In this document: positions 52,528 through 59,990 of the stretch, piece by piece
Position numbering within the stretch: the stretch's first letter is position 1
Layout: each line of letters opens with the position of its first letter
Origin: a virus
DNA: 64,000 bases
IMG/VR virus record: IMGVR_UViG_3300027747_004779
Coordinates: 93,858-157,857 of that record
Direction: 5' to 3' (one strand)
Program-made: the position numbers and the translations under genes
Notes under the pieces: model-generated
What the model was told of the DNA's origin: nothing
The model's database searches: none
Seen by the model: only the letters and a program-made list of their open reading frames with translations

Positions 52528-53718
52528 ATGGCAGATACAATTACAAAAATTTTAATTAGACAGGGAACAGATGTACAAAGACGTACAGCAGATTTAACAG
52601 GTGTTGTTTTTAGTAGCGGTGAGCCAGGCTATTGTGTTGATACAAAGCGACTATTTATTGGTGATGGAAGTACCCCTGGTGGATTTGCTATCGGTATTCA
52701 AAACCTTGGCTCCGTTGGCACACTATACGGAACTTGGCAAAACGGTTTTTCATTTGATGCAATAACACAGTTTAACAACAAAGGTGCTTTTGTTGGAGAT
52801 ATTATCTATGATAGAGATACACGTGGATTATATTCACTAACTAGCGTTACTACATTTCCACCACTGACAACAGACATCGTTAAGTATGATTTTGCTACAT
52901 TAATTAATAATCAACAATTTGTGTATGATGAAAATAACACACTCAATATTAAAAACGGCGGTGTAGGTAACAATCAGCTAAGTCTTAGCATTGTTGACGG
53001 TGTAACATTATTTAAACCTGCATATAGTTCGCCAATGTCTATTAAGCAGGGTGGTGTAGATAATACGCGACTCGCTTTCGTACCACCAAATACCCTTAAG
53101 GGTAATAATTCGTATTATGATGCTTACCCTCAAGACTTAGATATCGGGGCAGGATGTGTAGTCGGTAGAACTAACACCTCGCAACTTACTGCATTTCCTT
53201 TTAGCGTTATACTTTCTGAAGCAACATTTAATTATACAAACGGTATAATTGTTGATCAAGCTGCAACCCCGCCGGTCTTTAAGCTGGATGAAACATATTT
53301 TACTGTTGGTGGTAACAGTATTACATTGCGCAAGGCAACAACAGTTAGCCAGGCGTTCACAGTTAATAATAATGCTACTGTTAACGGTACATTTCGTTGT
53401 ACCGGTGATATTGTTGCATACTATGCGCCTTCCGATATAAATCTAAAAGAAGACTTTAAACAAATTGAATCACCTTTACAGAAAATACTTAACATCACGG
53501 GATATAGCTTTACATGGAAAAAGGGAATACAAAATAGCGACATTCTTGTTGGTAGGGACTATGGTGTAATTGCGCAAGAAGTAGAGAAAGAATTACCAGA
53601 GGTTGTAGCTACACGTGAAGATGGAACAAAGTCGGTAAGTTATATTAAATTAATACCTTTGCTAATTGAAAGTATTAAAGAGCTTAAAAAAGAAATTGAC
53701 TCTTTAAAAAGTAAATGA
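52528..53718 (+). CDS. Tail fibre/spike with S74 intramolecular chaperone
   Basis: 396 residues. The N-terminal part is strand-rich with Gly and Thr. Residues about 305-396 form an S74 peptidase chaperone: SDINLKEDFKQIESPLQKIL (catalytic Ser-Lys), GYSFTWKKG, YGVIAQEVEKELPEVV, SVSYIKLIPLLIESIKEL. Such domains trimerise the fibre and are released by self-cleavage at the Ser. The stop overlaps the next ATG by 4 bases. Confidence 0.9.
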   Translation: MADTITKILIRQGTDVQRRTADLTGVVFSSGEPGYCVDTKRLFIGDGSTPGGFAIGIQNLGSVGTLYGTWQNGFSFDAITQFNNKGAFVGDIIYDRDTRGLYSLTSVTTFPPLTTDIVKYDFATLINNQQFVYDENNTLNIKNGGVGNNQLSLSIVDGVTLFKPAYSSPMSIKQGGVDNTRLAFVPPNTLKGNNSYYDAYPQDLDIGAGCVVGRTNTSQLTAFPFSVILSEATFNYTNGIIVDQAATPPVFKLDETYFTVGGNSITLRKATTVSQAFTVNNNATVNGTFRCTGDIVAYYAPSDINLKEDFKQIESPLQKILNITGYSFTWKKGIQNSDILVGRDYGVIAQEVEKELPEVVATREDGTKSVSYIKLIPLLIESIKELKKEIDSLKSK

Positions 53719-53912
53719 AGTTCGAAGAAACAATAAAAAGGCTTCTAGAAGGGTTTATTGAATTCCCTCAATCACAAGCAGCTCCAAGTACCGGACCAGA
53801 TCAGGGCATGACATCAGGAGATCAGCAAAATACATTTCCCAGTAAGATGGAAACATTACAATTAAAATTACCTAAGAAAAAAAAGAAGAAAAAAATTAAC
53901 GAACGTTCTTAA
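53715..53912 (+). CDS. Small protein with capsid-targeting leader and poly-Lys tail
   Basis: 65 residues. Leader MKFEETIKRLLEGF with an L-L-E site. A Gln/Ser/Pro-rich middle (FPQSQAAPSTGPDQGMTSGD) and a C-terminal PKKKKKKKINERS. It shares the leader-linker-polylysine layout of the 2307 gene, and NTFPS recalls its NQFPS. It overlaps the converging SleB gene by 17 bases. Possibly a DNA-associated head protein. Confidence 0.6.
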   Translation: MKFEETIKRLLEGFIEFPQSQAAPSTGPDQGMTSGDQQNTFPSKMETLQLKLPKKKKKKKINERS

Positions 53913-54429
53913 GAAATGTATGATGACCGATTGTATTGGTTACAACAGCTTCAATATTTTTACCACCAACTGTTGGGTTACTCCATTTAGGCGCTACTTT
54001 ACCGGGACCACTTGATACATGATAATGTGTTGCACCATCTGTAATATCTTTGAGCTTACCGGATAATCCTGCAAGAGCTACTTCGCGCGCTTTAGCCCAA
54101 TTAGAGTGTTTTGAGGCGCGTTGAATAATTTGACTCATTTCCTCTTTACCTACATTATAATTATTAAAAAAACTAAATTGCTTAGGTTTTAAAACATTGC
54201 TTACAGCACTACGTACAAGGTCATTGGATCCTTTTGCTCTGTTTACAATAACATTCATTACAGCATGCATACCCTTTTCACCTTCCCCACCTGCTTCACC
54301 AATTAATGCTGCTGCAATTACATCGATGTTTGTAATAGGTGCTTGAGCTTTCTGTACAATAGCTGGAGGTTGTGGAGGTAGGTCAACAGCTGCTTCTAAA
54401 AGCTTCTCAAATATCTCTTTAAATCGCAC
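53896..54429 (-). CDS. SleB-type cell-wall hydrolase with capsid-targeting leader
   Basis: 177 residues from GTG 54429, supported by ATTAAATA five bases upstream. Leader MRFKEIFEKLLEAAVDLPPQ has I-F-E and L-L-E sites. From about residue 35: DVIAAALIGEAGGEGEKGMH (catalytic Glu of the SleB/CwlJ hydrolase fold), AVMNVIVNRAK, PKQFSFF, ITDGATHYHV and IGHHTF. Such enzymes cleave peptidoglycan. A lysis enzyme carrying a head-targeting leader suggests packaging and release with DNA at infection. Confidence 0.8.
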   Translation of the reverse strand: MRFKEIFEKLLEAAVDLPPQPPAIVQKAQAPITNIDVIAAALIGEAGGEGEKGMHAVMNVIVNRAKGSNDLVRSAVSNVLKPKQFSFFNNYNVGKEEMSQIIQRASKHSNWAKAREVALAGLSGKLKDITDGATHYHVSSGPGKVAPKWSNPTVGGKNIEAVVTNTIGHHTFLKNVR

Positions 54430-54434
54430 CTAAT

Positions 54435-54442
54435 TATTTAAT
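54435..54442 (-). promoter_or_regulatory. Late promoter ATTAAATA
   Basis: Minus strand ATTAAATA, 5 bases (ATTAG), GTG at 54429. It overlaps the end of the upstream 3D-domain gene. Confidence 0.6.
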
Positions 54443-55013
54443 TTAAAACAGCGACCTTTACAATTTTTGGATGTGAGTCTGCAAAATCAATAGCATCACT
54501 TTTATTAACAAAGAATACATCAATAACAGGAAGTTTACCACCAGATGCCACCTTATCTTTAACTGCAGTACCGGTGTCAACTGCTTTAACAAGACCAACG
54601 TTAGGTATAATAACTTCTTTATCATAGGGAATAATACGCGGATCCACGGCAATAGAATCGCCTTGCTTAAGTGTATAACCTGTTGAGCTTCTCATTCTAC
54701 GACTATCAGCATCTGTACCACTACCGCGAGCCCAATAAACAGTTAATCTTACAGTAAGTACTTTATATTCACTACTATCAGTCTTCGGAATAAAGGTACC
54801 ATTATATTTTATACCGTCTTTCTTTACTTCTATCTTTTTAGCGACCTCTTGTTCTTTTGTAGGTGTTAATGCCTTTAGCTCTTTTTTTACATCACTAACT
54901 GTTAGCTTTTTCTCTATACGCTGAAAAGCAGACATGCTTATAGGATTAGCAGTTAGAATTAAACCAACTATTATTAGGACTAGCTTGTTTGTTTTTGTGT
55001 TTTTTGTTTTCAT
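54438..55013 (-). CDS. Exported 3D-domain (MltA-like) lytic protein
   Basis: 191 residues. An N-terminal Lys-rich start then a hydrophobic span LVLIIVGLILTANPISMSAF, a signal or signal-anchor sequence. The C-terminal half has the 3D fold: RLTVYWARGSGTDADSRR, IAVDPRIIPYDKEVIIP, and LVKAVDTGTAVKDKVASG followed by IDVFF (the three acidic residues). 3D domains occur in lytic transglycosylases. Probably the phage endolysin or an outer-wall enzyme, next to the SleB gene. Confidence 0.78.
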   Translation of the reverse strand: MKTKNTKTNKLVLIIVGLILTANPISMSAFQRIEKKLTVSDVKKELKALTPTKEQEVAKKIEVKKDGIKYNGTFIPKTDSSEYKVLTVRLTVYWARGSGTDADSRRMRSSTGYTLKQGDSIAVDPRIIPYDKEVIIPNVGLVKAVDTGTAVKDKVASGGKLPVIDVFFVNKSDAIDFADSHPKIVKVAVLN

Positions 55014-55039
55014 AAATTAAAAAGAAGTCGCTTTGCGAC
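55014..55039 (-). terminator. Probable terminator between phosphoribosyltransferase and 3D gene
   Basis: On the minus strand GTCGC-AAA-GCGAC followed by TTCTTTTTAATTT. A second palindrome (GCCTT-A-AAGGC at 55042-55052) precedes it. The U-rich end lies just before the 3D gene ATG. Confidence 0.6.
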
Positions 55040-55071
55040 AGGCCTTAAAGGCGTAATGTGTGTTTTAATAT

Positions 55072-55530
55072 TTAATCTAGTCTAACGGATTCCCAAGGAA
55101 AGTCAAGCCATATATTGTCGTCAAATTCTTTAATATAGAAATTAGGAATAAATTGTGTCGACTTTTTAATATAAAGAGTTGCAAATTTAAAGTTTGTAAA
55201 CTCACATGATTCAAAATAATCCTTTGCAGCTAGAAGTGTTTTACCTTTATCAGAAAGGTCGTCAACAATAACTACCCTCTTTTCTCTAAATTCTGAATTA
55301 AATTTAAACCCTGGTATCTGACCAAATTCTAACTCCCCTGCTGTAAATTCACTATAAGATTTAATAGCAAAATTAACAACCGGTATATCATATATGTAAG
55401 AAATAATAGTACCGGGAACTAGGCCGCCGCGACCAATAGCAGCTATAGCATCACACGGTCCAATTAAATTTGCTAATTCTTTGCAGTCTTTATTAACCTG
55501 CTCCCAGGTTAAATTAATACGTTCAGGCAT
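55072..55530 (-). CDS. Purine phosphoribosyltransferase (PRPP-dependent)
   Basis: 152 residues from the ATG at 55528-55530 (a TTG one codon earlier is not needed). AIAAIGRGGLVPGTIISYIY and the PRPP loop RVVIVDDLSDKGKTL give the type I PRT fold. Short size and a final WLDFPWES fit the hypoxanthine/xanthine-guanine salvage group (gpt-like). It could recycle guanine or, speculatively, a deazaguanine base. Minus strand, ending before a hairpin. Confidence 0.8.
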   Translation of the reverse strand: MPERINLTWEQVNKDCKELANLIGPCDAIAAIGRGGLVPGTIISYIYDIPVVNFAIKSYSEFTAGELEFGQIPGFKFNSEFREKRVVIVDDLSDKGKTLLAAKDYFESCEFTNFKFATLYIKKSTQFIPNFYIKEFDDNIWLDFPWESVRLD

Positions 55531-55560
55531 CAATATATTATATTTTAAAATCTAAAATAA

Positions 55561-55836
55561 TCAAACTTTATCAAATATATTTGCTATATCTTTGTGAAGA
55601 GTATTCATATTAACCATAATATATTCATAATCTTCTTTGAGACCGCGGGCAGCTCTCTTGGACATATTGTTGAGCTCTAAAGCAATTCGCTTCTTTAATG
55701 CATCTGCCTTCTCTTCATTCTCACTTCTTACACTACTGTATTCGCGAGGTGAATATGTATATGAATCGGTATTACGTGTGGTATGATTAATACCAGCGTT
55801 ATATGCTTCTGCTATAGCTTTATGATCCGGGGTCAC
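55561..55836 (-). CDS. Small helical protein with capsid-targeting-like leader
   Basis: 91 residues from GTG 55836. MTPDHKAIAEAYNAGI contains I-A-E-A exactly as in T4 internal protein leaders (FIAEA). A Ser/Tyr-rich linker and a charged helical C-terminus (KKRIALELNNMSKRAARGLK) follow. Function unknown; a head cargo is plausible. Divergent from the zinc-ribbon gene. Confidence 0.6.
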   Translation of the reverse strand: MTPDHKAIAEAYNAGINHTTRNTDSYTYSPREYSSVRSENEEKADALKKRIALELNNMSKRAARGLKEDYEYIMVNMNTLHKDIANIFDKV

Positions 55837-55851
55837 CTAAATACTTATGCT

Positions 55852-56085
55852 GTGGCTGACCACGAATCTATAAAAAAACGTAAAGCTACAGCTAAAAGAA
55901 TACTTAGAAATATTGATTTTTATAAGGTTTGTGTTGGTTGTGAATCTGTAATTTACAGAGAAGATATTTTTTGCCCGGTATGTGATGCGTATAGGTTCAA
56001 CGAAGATATAGATTATATTAAGAAAGTAGTTGAAGTGTTAGCTAATAAAGAGCAATCAACTATATTACCGGACGATTTTATCTAA
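55852..56085 (+). CDS. Zinc-ribbon protein
   Basis: 77 residues if started at GTG 55852, which avoids overlap with the divergent gene; an ATG at 55822 would add 10 residues and overlap. KVCVGCESVIYREDIFCPVC contains two C-x-x-C pairs, a classic zinc ribbon, after a basic helix. CTAAATA is 8 bases upstream. Possibly transcription or DNA related. Its 3' end overlaps the converging small gene by 21 bases. Confidence 0.6.
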   Translation: MADHESIKKRKATAKRILRNIDFYKVCVGCESVIYREDIFCPVCDAYRFNEDIDYIKKVVEVLANKEQSTILPDDFI

Positions 56086-56226
56086 GGGAATGTAGTCGTT
56101 AAGATATCTGGAAAGCAAAATAACCCTTTTCATCATTTCATCTTTTTTCATACCTTTATTTTTTTTAGCCTTCTCGTAAAGGTCTAAAATTTCATCTGCG
56201 GTGACTTTTTTTCTGTCCACCTTCAT
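56065..56226 (-). CDS. Small hypothetical protein (53 aa)
   Basis: Starts at the ATG at 56224-56226, with ATTAAATA 5 bases upstream. MKVDRKKVTADEILDLYEKA and MMKRVILLSRYLNDYIP suggest a compact helical protein. Unknown family. Confidence 0.6.
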   Translation of the reverse strand: MKVDRKKVTADEILDLYEKAKKNKGMKKDEMMKRVILLSRYLNDYIPLDKIVR

Positions 56227-56231
56227 AATAA

Positions 56232-56239
56232 TATTTAAT
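56232..56239 (-). promoter_or_regulatory. Late promoter ATTAAATA
   Basis: Minus strand ATTAAATA, 5 bases (TTATT), ATG at 56226. Confidence 0.55.
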
Positions 56240-56283
56240 CTTATTCTAGTTGCATTCCTATGCAAGCATCATAATATAAACAT

Positions 56284-56478
56284 ATGTCAAACATCAATCC
56301 TCTCACACTACAAGAACATGTCGCAACCTTCACTGCCGAATACGAAAAGTTTTCTGGTGGTAACAATGCCGCTGGTACTCGTGCCCGTAAAGCTCTTCAA
56401 GAAGTAATTAAGTTTGCTCGCGAAGCACGTAAGGGTGTTCAAGAAGAAAAGAACGCTCGTAAAGCTTCTAAGTCTTAA
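56284..56478 (+). CDS. Histone H1-like (Hc1-type) protein
   Basis: 64 residues. GNNAAGTRARKALQEVIKFA followed by REARKGVQEEKN matches the pattern GNKAAGTRARKAL-ELKKLA-E-RKEIQE-K of bacterial histone H1-like proteins. Codons are rich in C- and CGT-type forms, as in gp23, so expression is probably high. Likely condenses DNA or covers nascent phage DNA. TATAAACA ends 1 base before the ATG. Confidence 0.75.
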   Translation: MSNINPLTLQEHVATFTAEYEKFSGGNNAAGTRARKALQEVIKFAREARKGVQEEKNARKASKS

Positions 56479-56813
56479 GCTTTCTTTGCTAAACGCTTCC
56501 GTTCATTTCGGTGGACGGAAGCTATAGCTTGTACAACTTGAGTTGCGCGATCTAAATTGTCTACAGTTCTATAAATCGCTTCAACAATATCGTAAGCTGC
56601 ATGTATAGCTTTACGATCTGTATCAACATCCTCAAGAGTTATTGATTTTGTCTTATTAGGTTTTTCGGCATCTTCTGCTTTAATGGCTCCTGCTACAGGT
56701 CCTGTTGGCTTAGAAATTGCTTGTGCTAGAGGCGATGTCTTATTAATAGGAGGTGCAACCGGTACACCGGGCATTGAATAAGCTTCATATATAAGATGAC
56801 AGTCCTTATGCAT
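56475..56813 (-). CDS. Putative packaged protein with capsid-targeting leader
   Basis: 112 residues. MHKDCHLIYEAYSMPG has an I-Y-E-A site. A Pro/Ala linker (residues 16-40) leads to a helical domain with TDRKAIHAAYDIVEAIYRTV and VVQAIASVHRNERKR. The start is close to the leader of the 7025 gene (MFHKDFHLLNE). Late promoter 5 bases upstream. Overlaps the H1-like gene by 4 bases. Confidence 0.6.
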   Translation of the reverse strand: MHKDCHLIYEAYSMPGVPVAPPINKTSPLAQAISKPTGPVAGAIKAEDAEKPNKTKSITLEDVDTDRKAIHAAYDIVEAIYRTVDNLDRATQVVQAIASVHRNERKRLAKKA

Positions 56814-56818
56814 ATTAA

Positions 56819-56826
56819 TATTTATG
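56819..56826 (-). promoter_or_regulatory. Late promoter CATAAATA
   Basis: Minus strand CATAAATA, 5 bases (TTAAT), ATG at 56813. Divergent with the box at 56832. Confidence 0.65.
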
Positions 56827-56831
56827 TAAAT

Positions 56832-56839
56832 AATAAATA
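56832..56839 (+). promoter_or_regulatory. Late promoter AATAAATA
   Basis: AATAAATA with 9 bases to ATG 56849. Confidence 0.5.
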
Positions 56840-56848
56840 ATATTACAT

Positions 56849-57718
56849 ATGGCTGATATAACTATCTCTGGATTAGATGCTGCAGTACCTCCTGCGGGAG
56901 CTGTTATTCCGTTTTCTGATGGAACGACTACAAATAAGGTCGACATTAATAGTATTGTGGGATTAACTACAAACGGTACTTTTAGAGGAACTCTTCAAAG
57001 AGGCTCTTATGGCTCTTTGTCAGTTGCAGGATCTACTAATACATGGGCTGGTATAGACTTTACTGATGCTTCTGCCACGTTGATGGTACGTACTTCAGAT
57101 CAATATTCTGGTATATTTAAAACTAACAATGCATGGATATGGGCATTTGACGGGAGCGGTAATTTGGTAACTGGAGCTATTCCATGGGCCAATATTACCG
57201 GTAAACCAACAAATACAGGCTTAGGGGGCATGCAGGCTTTTACTTCTGGAAGTGGGACATGGACAGTACCAACAAGTGTAACAAAAATTAAGGTAACAGT
57301 TGTTGGTGGTGGAGGGGGAGGTGCTGGAAACACACAAAACGGTGGTACCGGGGGTAGTTCTTTAGCTACATATTCTGGCGTAACTATTACAGGCTATGGT
57401 GGTACCGGTACCAGCGCGGGGGGATCAGCTTCAGGAGGAGATTTAAATATTGCCGGTGGAGTGCCAACATCTAGGTCAAACTCCGGAGGCGGTTCAATAT
57501 TTAATAATAACAGTTACGGTACGGGTGGTAATTCAAACGCTGTAGTTTGGTCTAGTGGAGGGGGAGGCGGTGGGGCAGGCGGTGTAGCTATAAAATATTT
57601 TTCAGTAACACCAGGCACTACATTAGATTACTCGGTAGGTGGTGGTGGGAGTAGAGGAAGCAACGGTACATATAGTGGGACTAGCGGTATCGGCGGTATT
57701 GTAATAATTGAATGGTAG
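56849..57718 (+). CDS. Gly-rich tail fibre-like protein
   Basis: 289 residues. The N-terminus MADITISGLDAAVPPAGAVI then PFSDGTT is the attachment motif shared with the genes at 58272-63215. The C-terminal half, from about residue 148 (VVGGGGGGAGN and several GGGG runs), is like Gly-rich receptor-binding tips and ends IGGIVIIEW, shared with the 61686 and 62487 proteins (I-E-W/V-E-W). It is separated from the rest of the array by three small minus-strand genes. Confidence 0.75.
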   Translation: MADITISGLDAAVPPAGAVIPFSDGTTTNKVDINSIVGLTTNGTFRGTLQRGSYGSLSVAGSTNTWAGIDFTDASATLMVRTSDQYSGIFKTNNAWIWAFDGSGNLVTGAIPWANITGKPTNTGLGGMQAFTSGSGTWTVPTSVTKIKVTVVGGGGGGAGNTQNGGTGGSSLATYSGVTITGYGGTGTSAGGSASGGDLNIAGGVPTSRSNSGGGSIFNNNSYGTGGNSNAVVWSSGGGGGGAGGVAIKYFSVTPGTTLDYSVGGGGSRGSNGTYSGTSGIGGIVIIEW

Positions 57719-57913
57719 TTACCAATGGTGTATAGCGTTTGCTATAATAAAACCACACGTAATAAAGTTAACTAAAACAATAAGCGTACGAATTAAGAGA
57801 CTAATGTTTGCATCTCGTACCCTTAGTGTAGGTACATCCGGCTTACATTCATCGGTTAAACCTACTCGATGATCTACCGCTCGTGACCAAATAAGCCAAA
57901 GCTTAGTAAACAT
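57719..57913 (-). CDS. Small membrane protein
   Basis: 64 residues. A basic/aromatic N-terminus (MFTKLWLIWSRAVDHRVGL), then LLIRTLIVLVNFITCGFIIA, one probable membrane helix, ending AIHHW. Overlaps the upstream small gene by one base (TAATG). Could be a holin-like or membrane accessory protein. Confidence 0.55.
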   Translation of the reverse strand: MFTKLWLIWSRAVDHRVGLTDECKPDVPTLRVRDANISLLIRTLIVLVNFITCGFIIANAIHHW

Positions 57914-58050
57914 TAATATTTCTTACGCTTGGTGCCTTTATCAGAACGCTGGGCCCGAGCCTTCTTTATACCACAAGCATTACGCAAATACTTTGCATAG
58001 CTTTTATTTGCACTGTTACCGTAATATCCAATAATTTTACTTGTTGCCAT
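57913..58050 (-). CDS. Small basic protein (45 aa)
   Basis: ATG at 58048-58050, stop at 57913-57915 overlapping the next ATG. MATSKIIGYYGNSANKSYAK then RAQRSDKGTKRKKY: Lys/Arg-rich, probably nucleic-acid binding. No family recognised. Confidence 0.5.
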   Translation of the reverse strand: MATSKIIGYYGNSANKSYAKYLRNACGIKKARAQRSDKGTKRKKY

Positions 58051-58074
58051 ATCCTTTATGATAAAGGAATAATA

Positions 58075-58233
58075 TTATTTTTCAAATGTTTTTTTAACAA
58101 GTAACTCTTGTTGTCTCTTGAGCACTTGCTGTACATATTGACATTGAGCCTGACCGCCCAGCTTCTCTATAACAGCTTCACATTCTTTGAGAGAAAGCTT
58201 ATTAACTTTCTTCTTCTTTGCTTTTTCGGACAT
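58075..58233 (-). CDS. Small Lys/Gln-rich protein (52 aa)
   Basis: ATG at 58231-58233, with ACTAAATA 5 bases upstream. MSEKAKKKKVNKLSLKECEA and QYVQQVLKRQQELLVKKTF make a charged helix. First gene of the three-gene minus unit that splits the fibre array. Unknown function. Confidence 0.5.
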   Translation of the reverse strand: MSEKAKKKKVNKLSLKECEAVIEKLGGQAQCQYVQQVLKRQQELLVKKTFEK

Positions 58234-58238
58234 ACAAT

Positions 58239-58246
58239 TATTTAGT
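58239..58246 (-). promoter_or_regulatory. Late promoter ACTAAATA
   Basis: Minus strand ACTAAATA, 5 bases (ATTGT), ATG at 58233. Confidence 0.5.
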
Positions 58247-58257
58247 CTTTAATATAA

Positions 58258-58265
58258 CATAAATA
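58258..58265 (+). promoter_or_regulatory. Late promoter CATAAATA
   Basis: CATAAATA, 6 bases (ATCAAT), ATG at 58272. The same box and spacer occur before 61686. Confidence 0.65.
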
Positions 58266-58271
58266 ATCAAT

Positions 58272-58838
58272 ATGGCCGATGATATTGCAATATCACAATT
58301 GACACCTCGCAATCCCACGAGCTCTGCAGTTGTACCATATTATGAAAGTGGTGAAACATATAGCGCAACATTAACACAGATACGTCAAATAGCTGCTGCA
58401 CCACAGGGGTTAATATTAATCTGGTCGGGATCTATAGCTAGTATACCCACGGGATGGAATCTATGTGATGGAAGCACAGTGGCAGGATATGGCGTTGTAC
58501 CGGATTTAAGAGATAGATTCATAGCGGGGAGCGGATCAACCTATGCACTAAAAGCAACCGGGGGAAGTAAAGATTCAATAGTGGTGGCACATACGCATAC
58601 TGGCACTGCAGGTGCCCATACGCACTCTGCAAATGTATCTGTTAACACCGGTGCAGGTAATTACGCCGCTTGTCAATCAAGGATTCGCCCATGCTTTGGT
58701 GTTACTTTTTACGGCGGATCAACAACAGGCTCCACAGATGCTACAACACCTGCTTTAAGTATAGATTCACAAGGATCTTCTGGTGTTAATGCAAATCTAC
58801 CACCCTACCTTGCTCTAGCATACATAATAAAGGTATAA
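58272..58838 (+). CDS. Collar-domain tail fibre protein 1
   Basis: 188 residues. N-terminal MADDIAISQLTPRNP; tail collar core IWSGSIASIPTGWNLCDG, PDLRDRFIAGSG; metal-binding-like HTHTGTAGAHTHS; C-terminus NLPPYLALAYIIKV. The region between the His motif and the C-terminus (NVSVNTGAGNYAACQSRI onward) is the variable tip. It is the first of six related genes. Collar domains fold like the T4 gp12 end; His pairs hold Fe in some such fibres. Confidence 0.85.
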   Translation: MADDIAISQLTPRNPTSSAVVPYYESGETYSATLTQIRQIAAAPQGLILIWSGSIASIPTGWNLCDGSTVAGYGVVPDLRDRFIAGSGSTYALKATGGSKDSIVVAHTHTGTAGAHTHSANVSVNTGAGNYAACQSRIRPCFGVTFYGGSTTGSTDATTPALSIDSQGSSGVNANLPPYLALAYIIKV

Positions 58839-58839
58839 T

Positions 58840-59397
58840 ATGGCAGAAGTAACAATAGATCAATTAACACCGCGGCAGCCAACAACTGCTGCTATTATTC
58901 CTTTTATGAATTCAAGTGCTATCGATGCAAACAATGCAACAGGAAGTCAAGCAAGCTCTCTTGCATTTCCAGCAGGTTTTATTGCAATGTGGTCAGGTAG
59001 TACTGTTCCAGGTGGCTGGTACCTATGTAACGGTGCAAACGGTACACCAGATTTAAGAAATCAATTTATAATCGGATCATCACAAGATAGTGGAGGTCAA
59101 AGCGTAACAACTGTTACAGGGAGCAACACAAAAACTGGCGGTTCAGCTGATGCCGTAAATATTGCTCACACACATACCGGATCCACCTCTCATACGCATT
59201 CTGGATCGGTTGCAAGTGTTTCTCTTGCGGGCGGAGGTGCACCAAATGGCGGTGTGTCAGCAACTACATATGCAAGCTTAAATGCAGGTTTAACTTCATC
59301 AGAAGCACCTGCTTTAAGTATAGATTCACAAGGATCATCAGGAATAAATGCAAACCTTCCACCCTACTATGCCTTGGCATACATAATGAAAGCATAA
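58840..59397 (+). CDS. Collar-domain tail fibre protein 2
   Basis: 185 residues. AEVTIDQLTPRQPTTAAIIP, MWSGSTVPGGWYLCNG, PDLRNQFIIGSS, HTHTGSTSHTHSGSVASVSL, ALSIDSQGSSGINANLPPYY. Same plan as the previous gene with a different middle. One base gap to the upstream stop. Confidence 0.85.
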   Translation: MAEVTIDQLTPRQPTTAAIIPFMNSSAIDANNATGSQASSLAFPAGFIAMWSGSTVPGGWYLCNGANGTPDLRNQFIIGSSQDSGGQSVTTVTGSNTKTGGSADAVNIAHTHTGSTSHTHSGSVASVSLAGGGAPNGGVSATTYASLNAGLTSSEAPALSIDSQGSSGINANLPPYYALAYIMKA

Positions 59398-59400
59398 TAT

Positions 59401-59940
59401 ATGGCAGATCAAACGATAAATGAATTAGTAAATGCAGCTCCGGTAGCTGCCTCACTTGTACCGTATTCAGAAAGCGGTACAACATACTGCGCGACGATGA
59501 CACAGCTTCTTGGCGCACCTGCAGGTATAATAGGTATGTGGAGCGGTACAGTTGCTTCAATTCCCACGGGATGGGCTTTGTGTGATGGGCAATCAGGCCG
59601 GCCAGATTTAAGAAATAAGTTTGTTGTAGGTGCAGGTAATTCTTATGCTGTTAATGCCGGAGGAGGAAATAAAGATGCTATTGTGGTAAGTCACACACAT
59701 ACGGGTACAGTCGCTTCACATTCACACACCGGTGTGTTAAAAACCGTGTACAGTGGAGGAGGATCAAGATTTGGACAAAATTCTTTTCCAACTAATTCAT
59801 GGAGCGATGTGACTGGCTATACTCTAGGAAATACCGGGGCTTCATCTAATTCATCTGCTAGCATCAGCACTGATGGTTCATCTGGTACCAATGCCAATCT
59901 ACCTCCTTACTATGCCTTGTGTTATATAGTAAAGACGTGA
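59401..59940 (+). CDS. Collar-domain tail fibre protein 3
   Basis: 179 residues. ADQTINELVNAAPVAASLVP, MWSGTVASIPTGWALCDG, PDLRNKFVVGAG, HTHTGTVASHSHTGVLKTVY, SGTNANLPPYYALCYIVK. The variable part is VYSGGGSRFGQNSFPTNSWS-like. TGA stop lies at the start of an intergenic repeat. Confidence 0.85.
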   Translation: MADQTINELVNAAPVAASLVPYSESGTTYCATMTQLLGAPAGIIGMWSGTVASIPTGWALCDGQSGRPDLRNKFVVGAGNSYAVNAGGGNKDAIVVSHTHTGTVASHSHTGVLKTVYSGGGSRFGQNSFPTNSWSDVTGYTLGNTGASSNSSASISTDGSSGTNANLPPYYALCYIVKT

Positions 59941-59990
59941 TATACTCACGCGCGCAGCGAACTGGCACGGCCTGAAGCATAAGTATATAT
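59941..59990 (+). repeat. Degenerate copy of the fibre-array intergenic repeat
   Basis: TATACTCACGCGCGCAGCGA followed by ACTGGCACGGCCTGAAGCAT, related to the two 47-base copies at 61635 and 62436. Confidence 0.7.
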
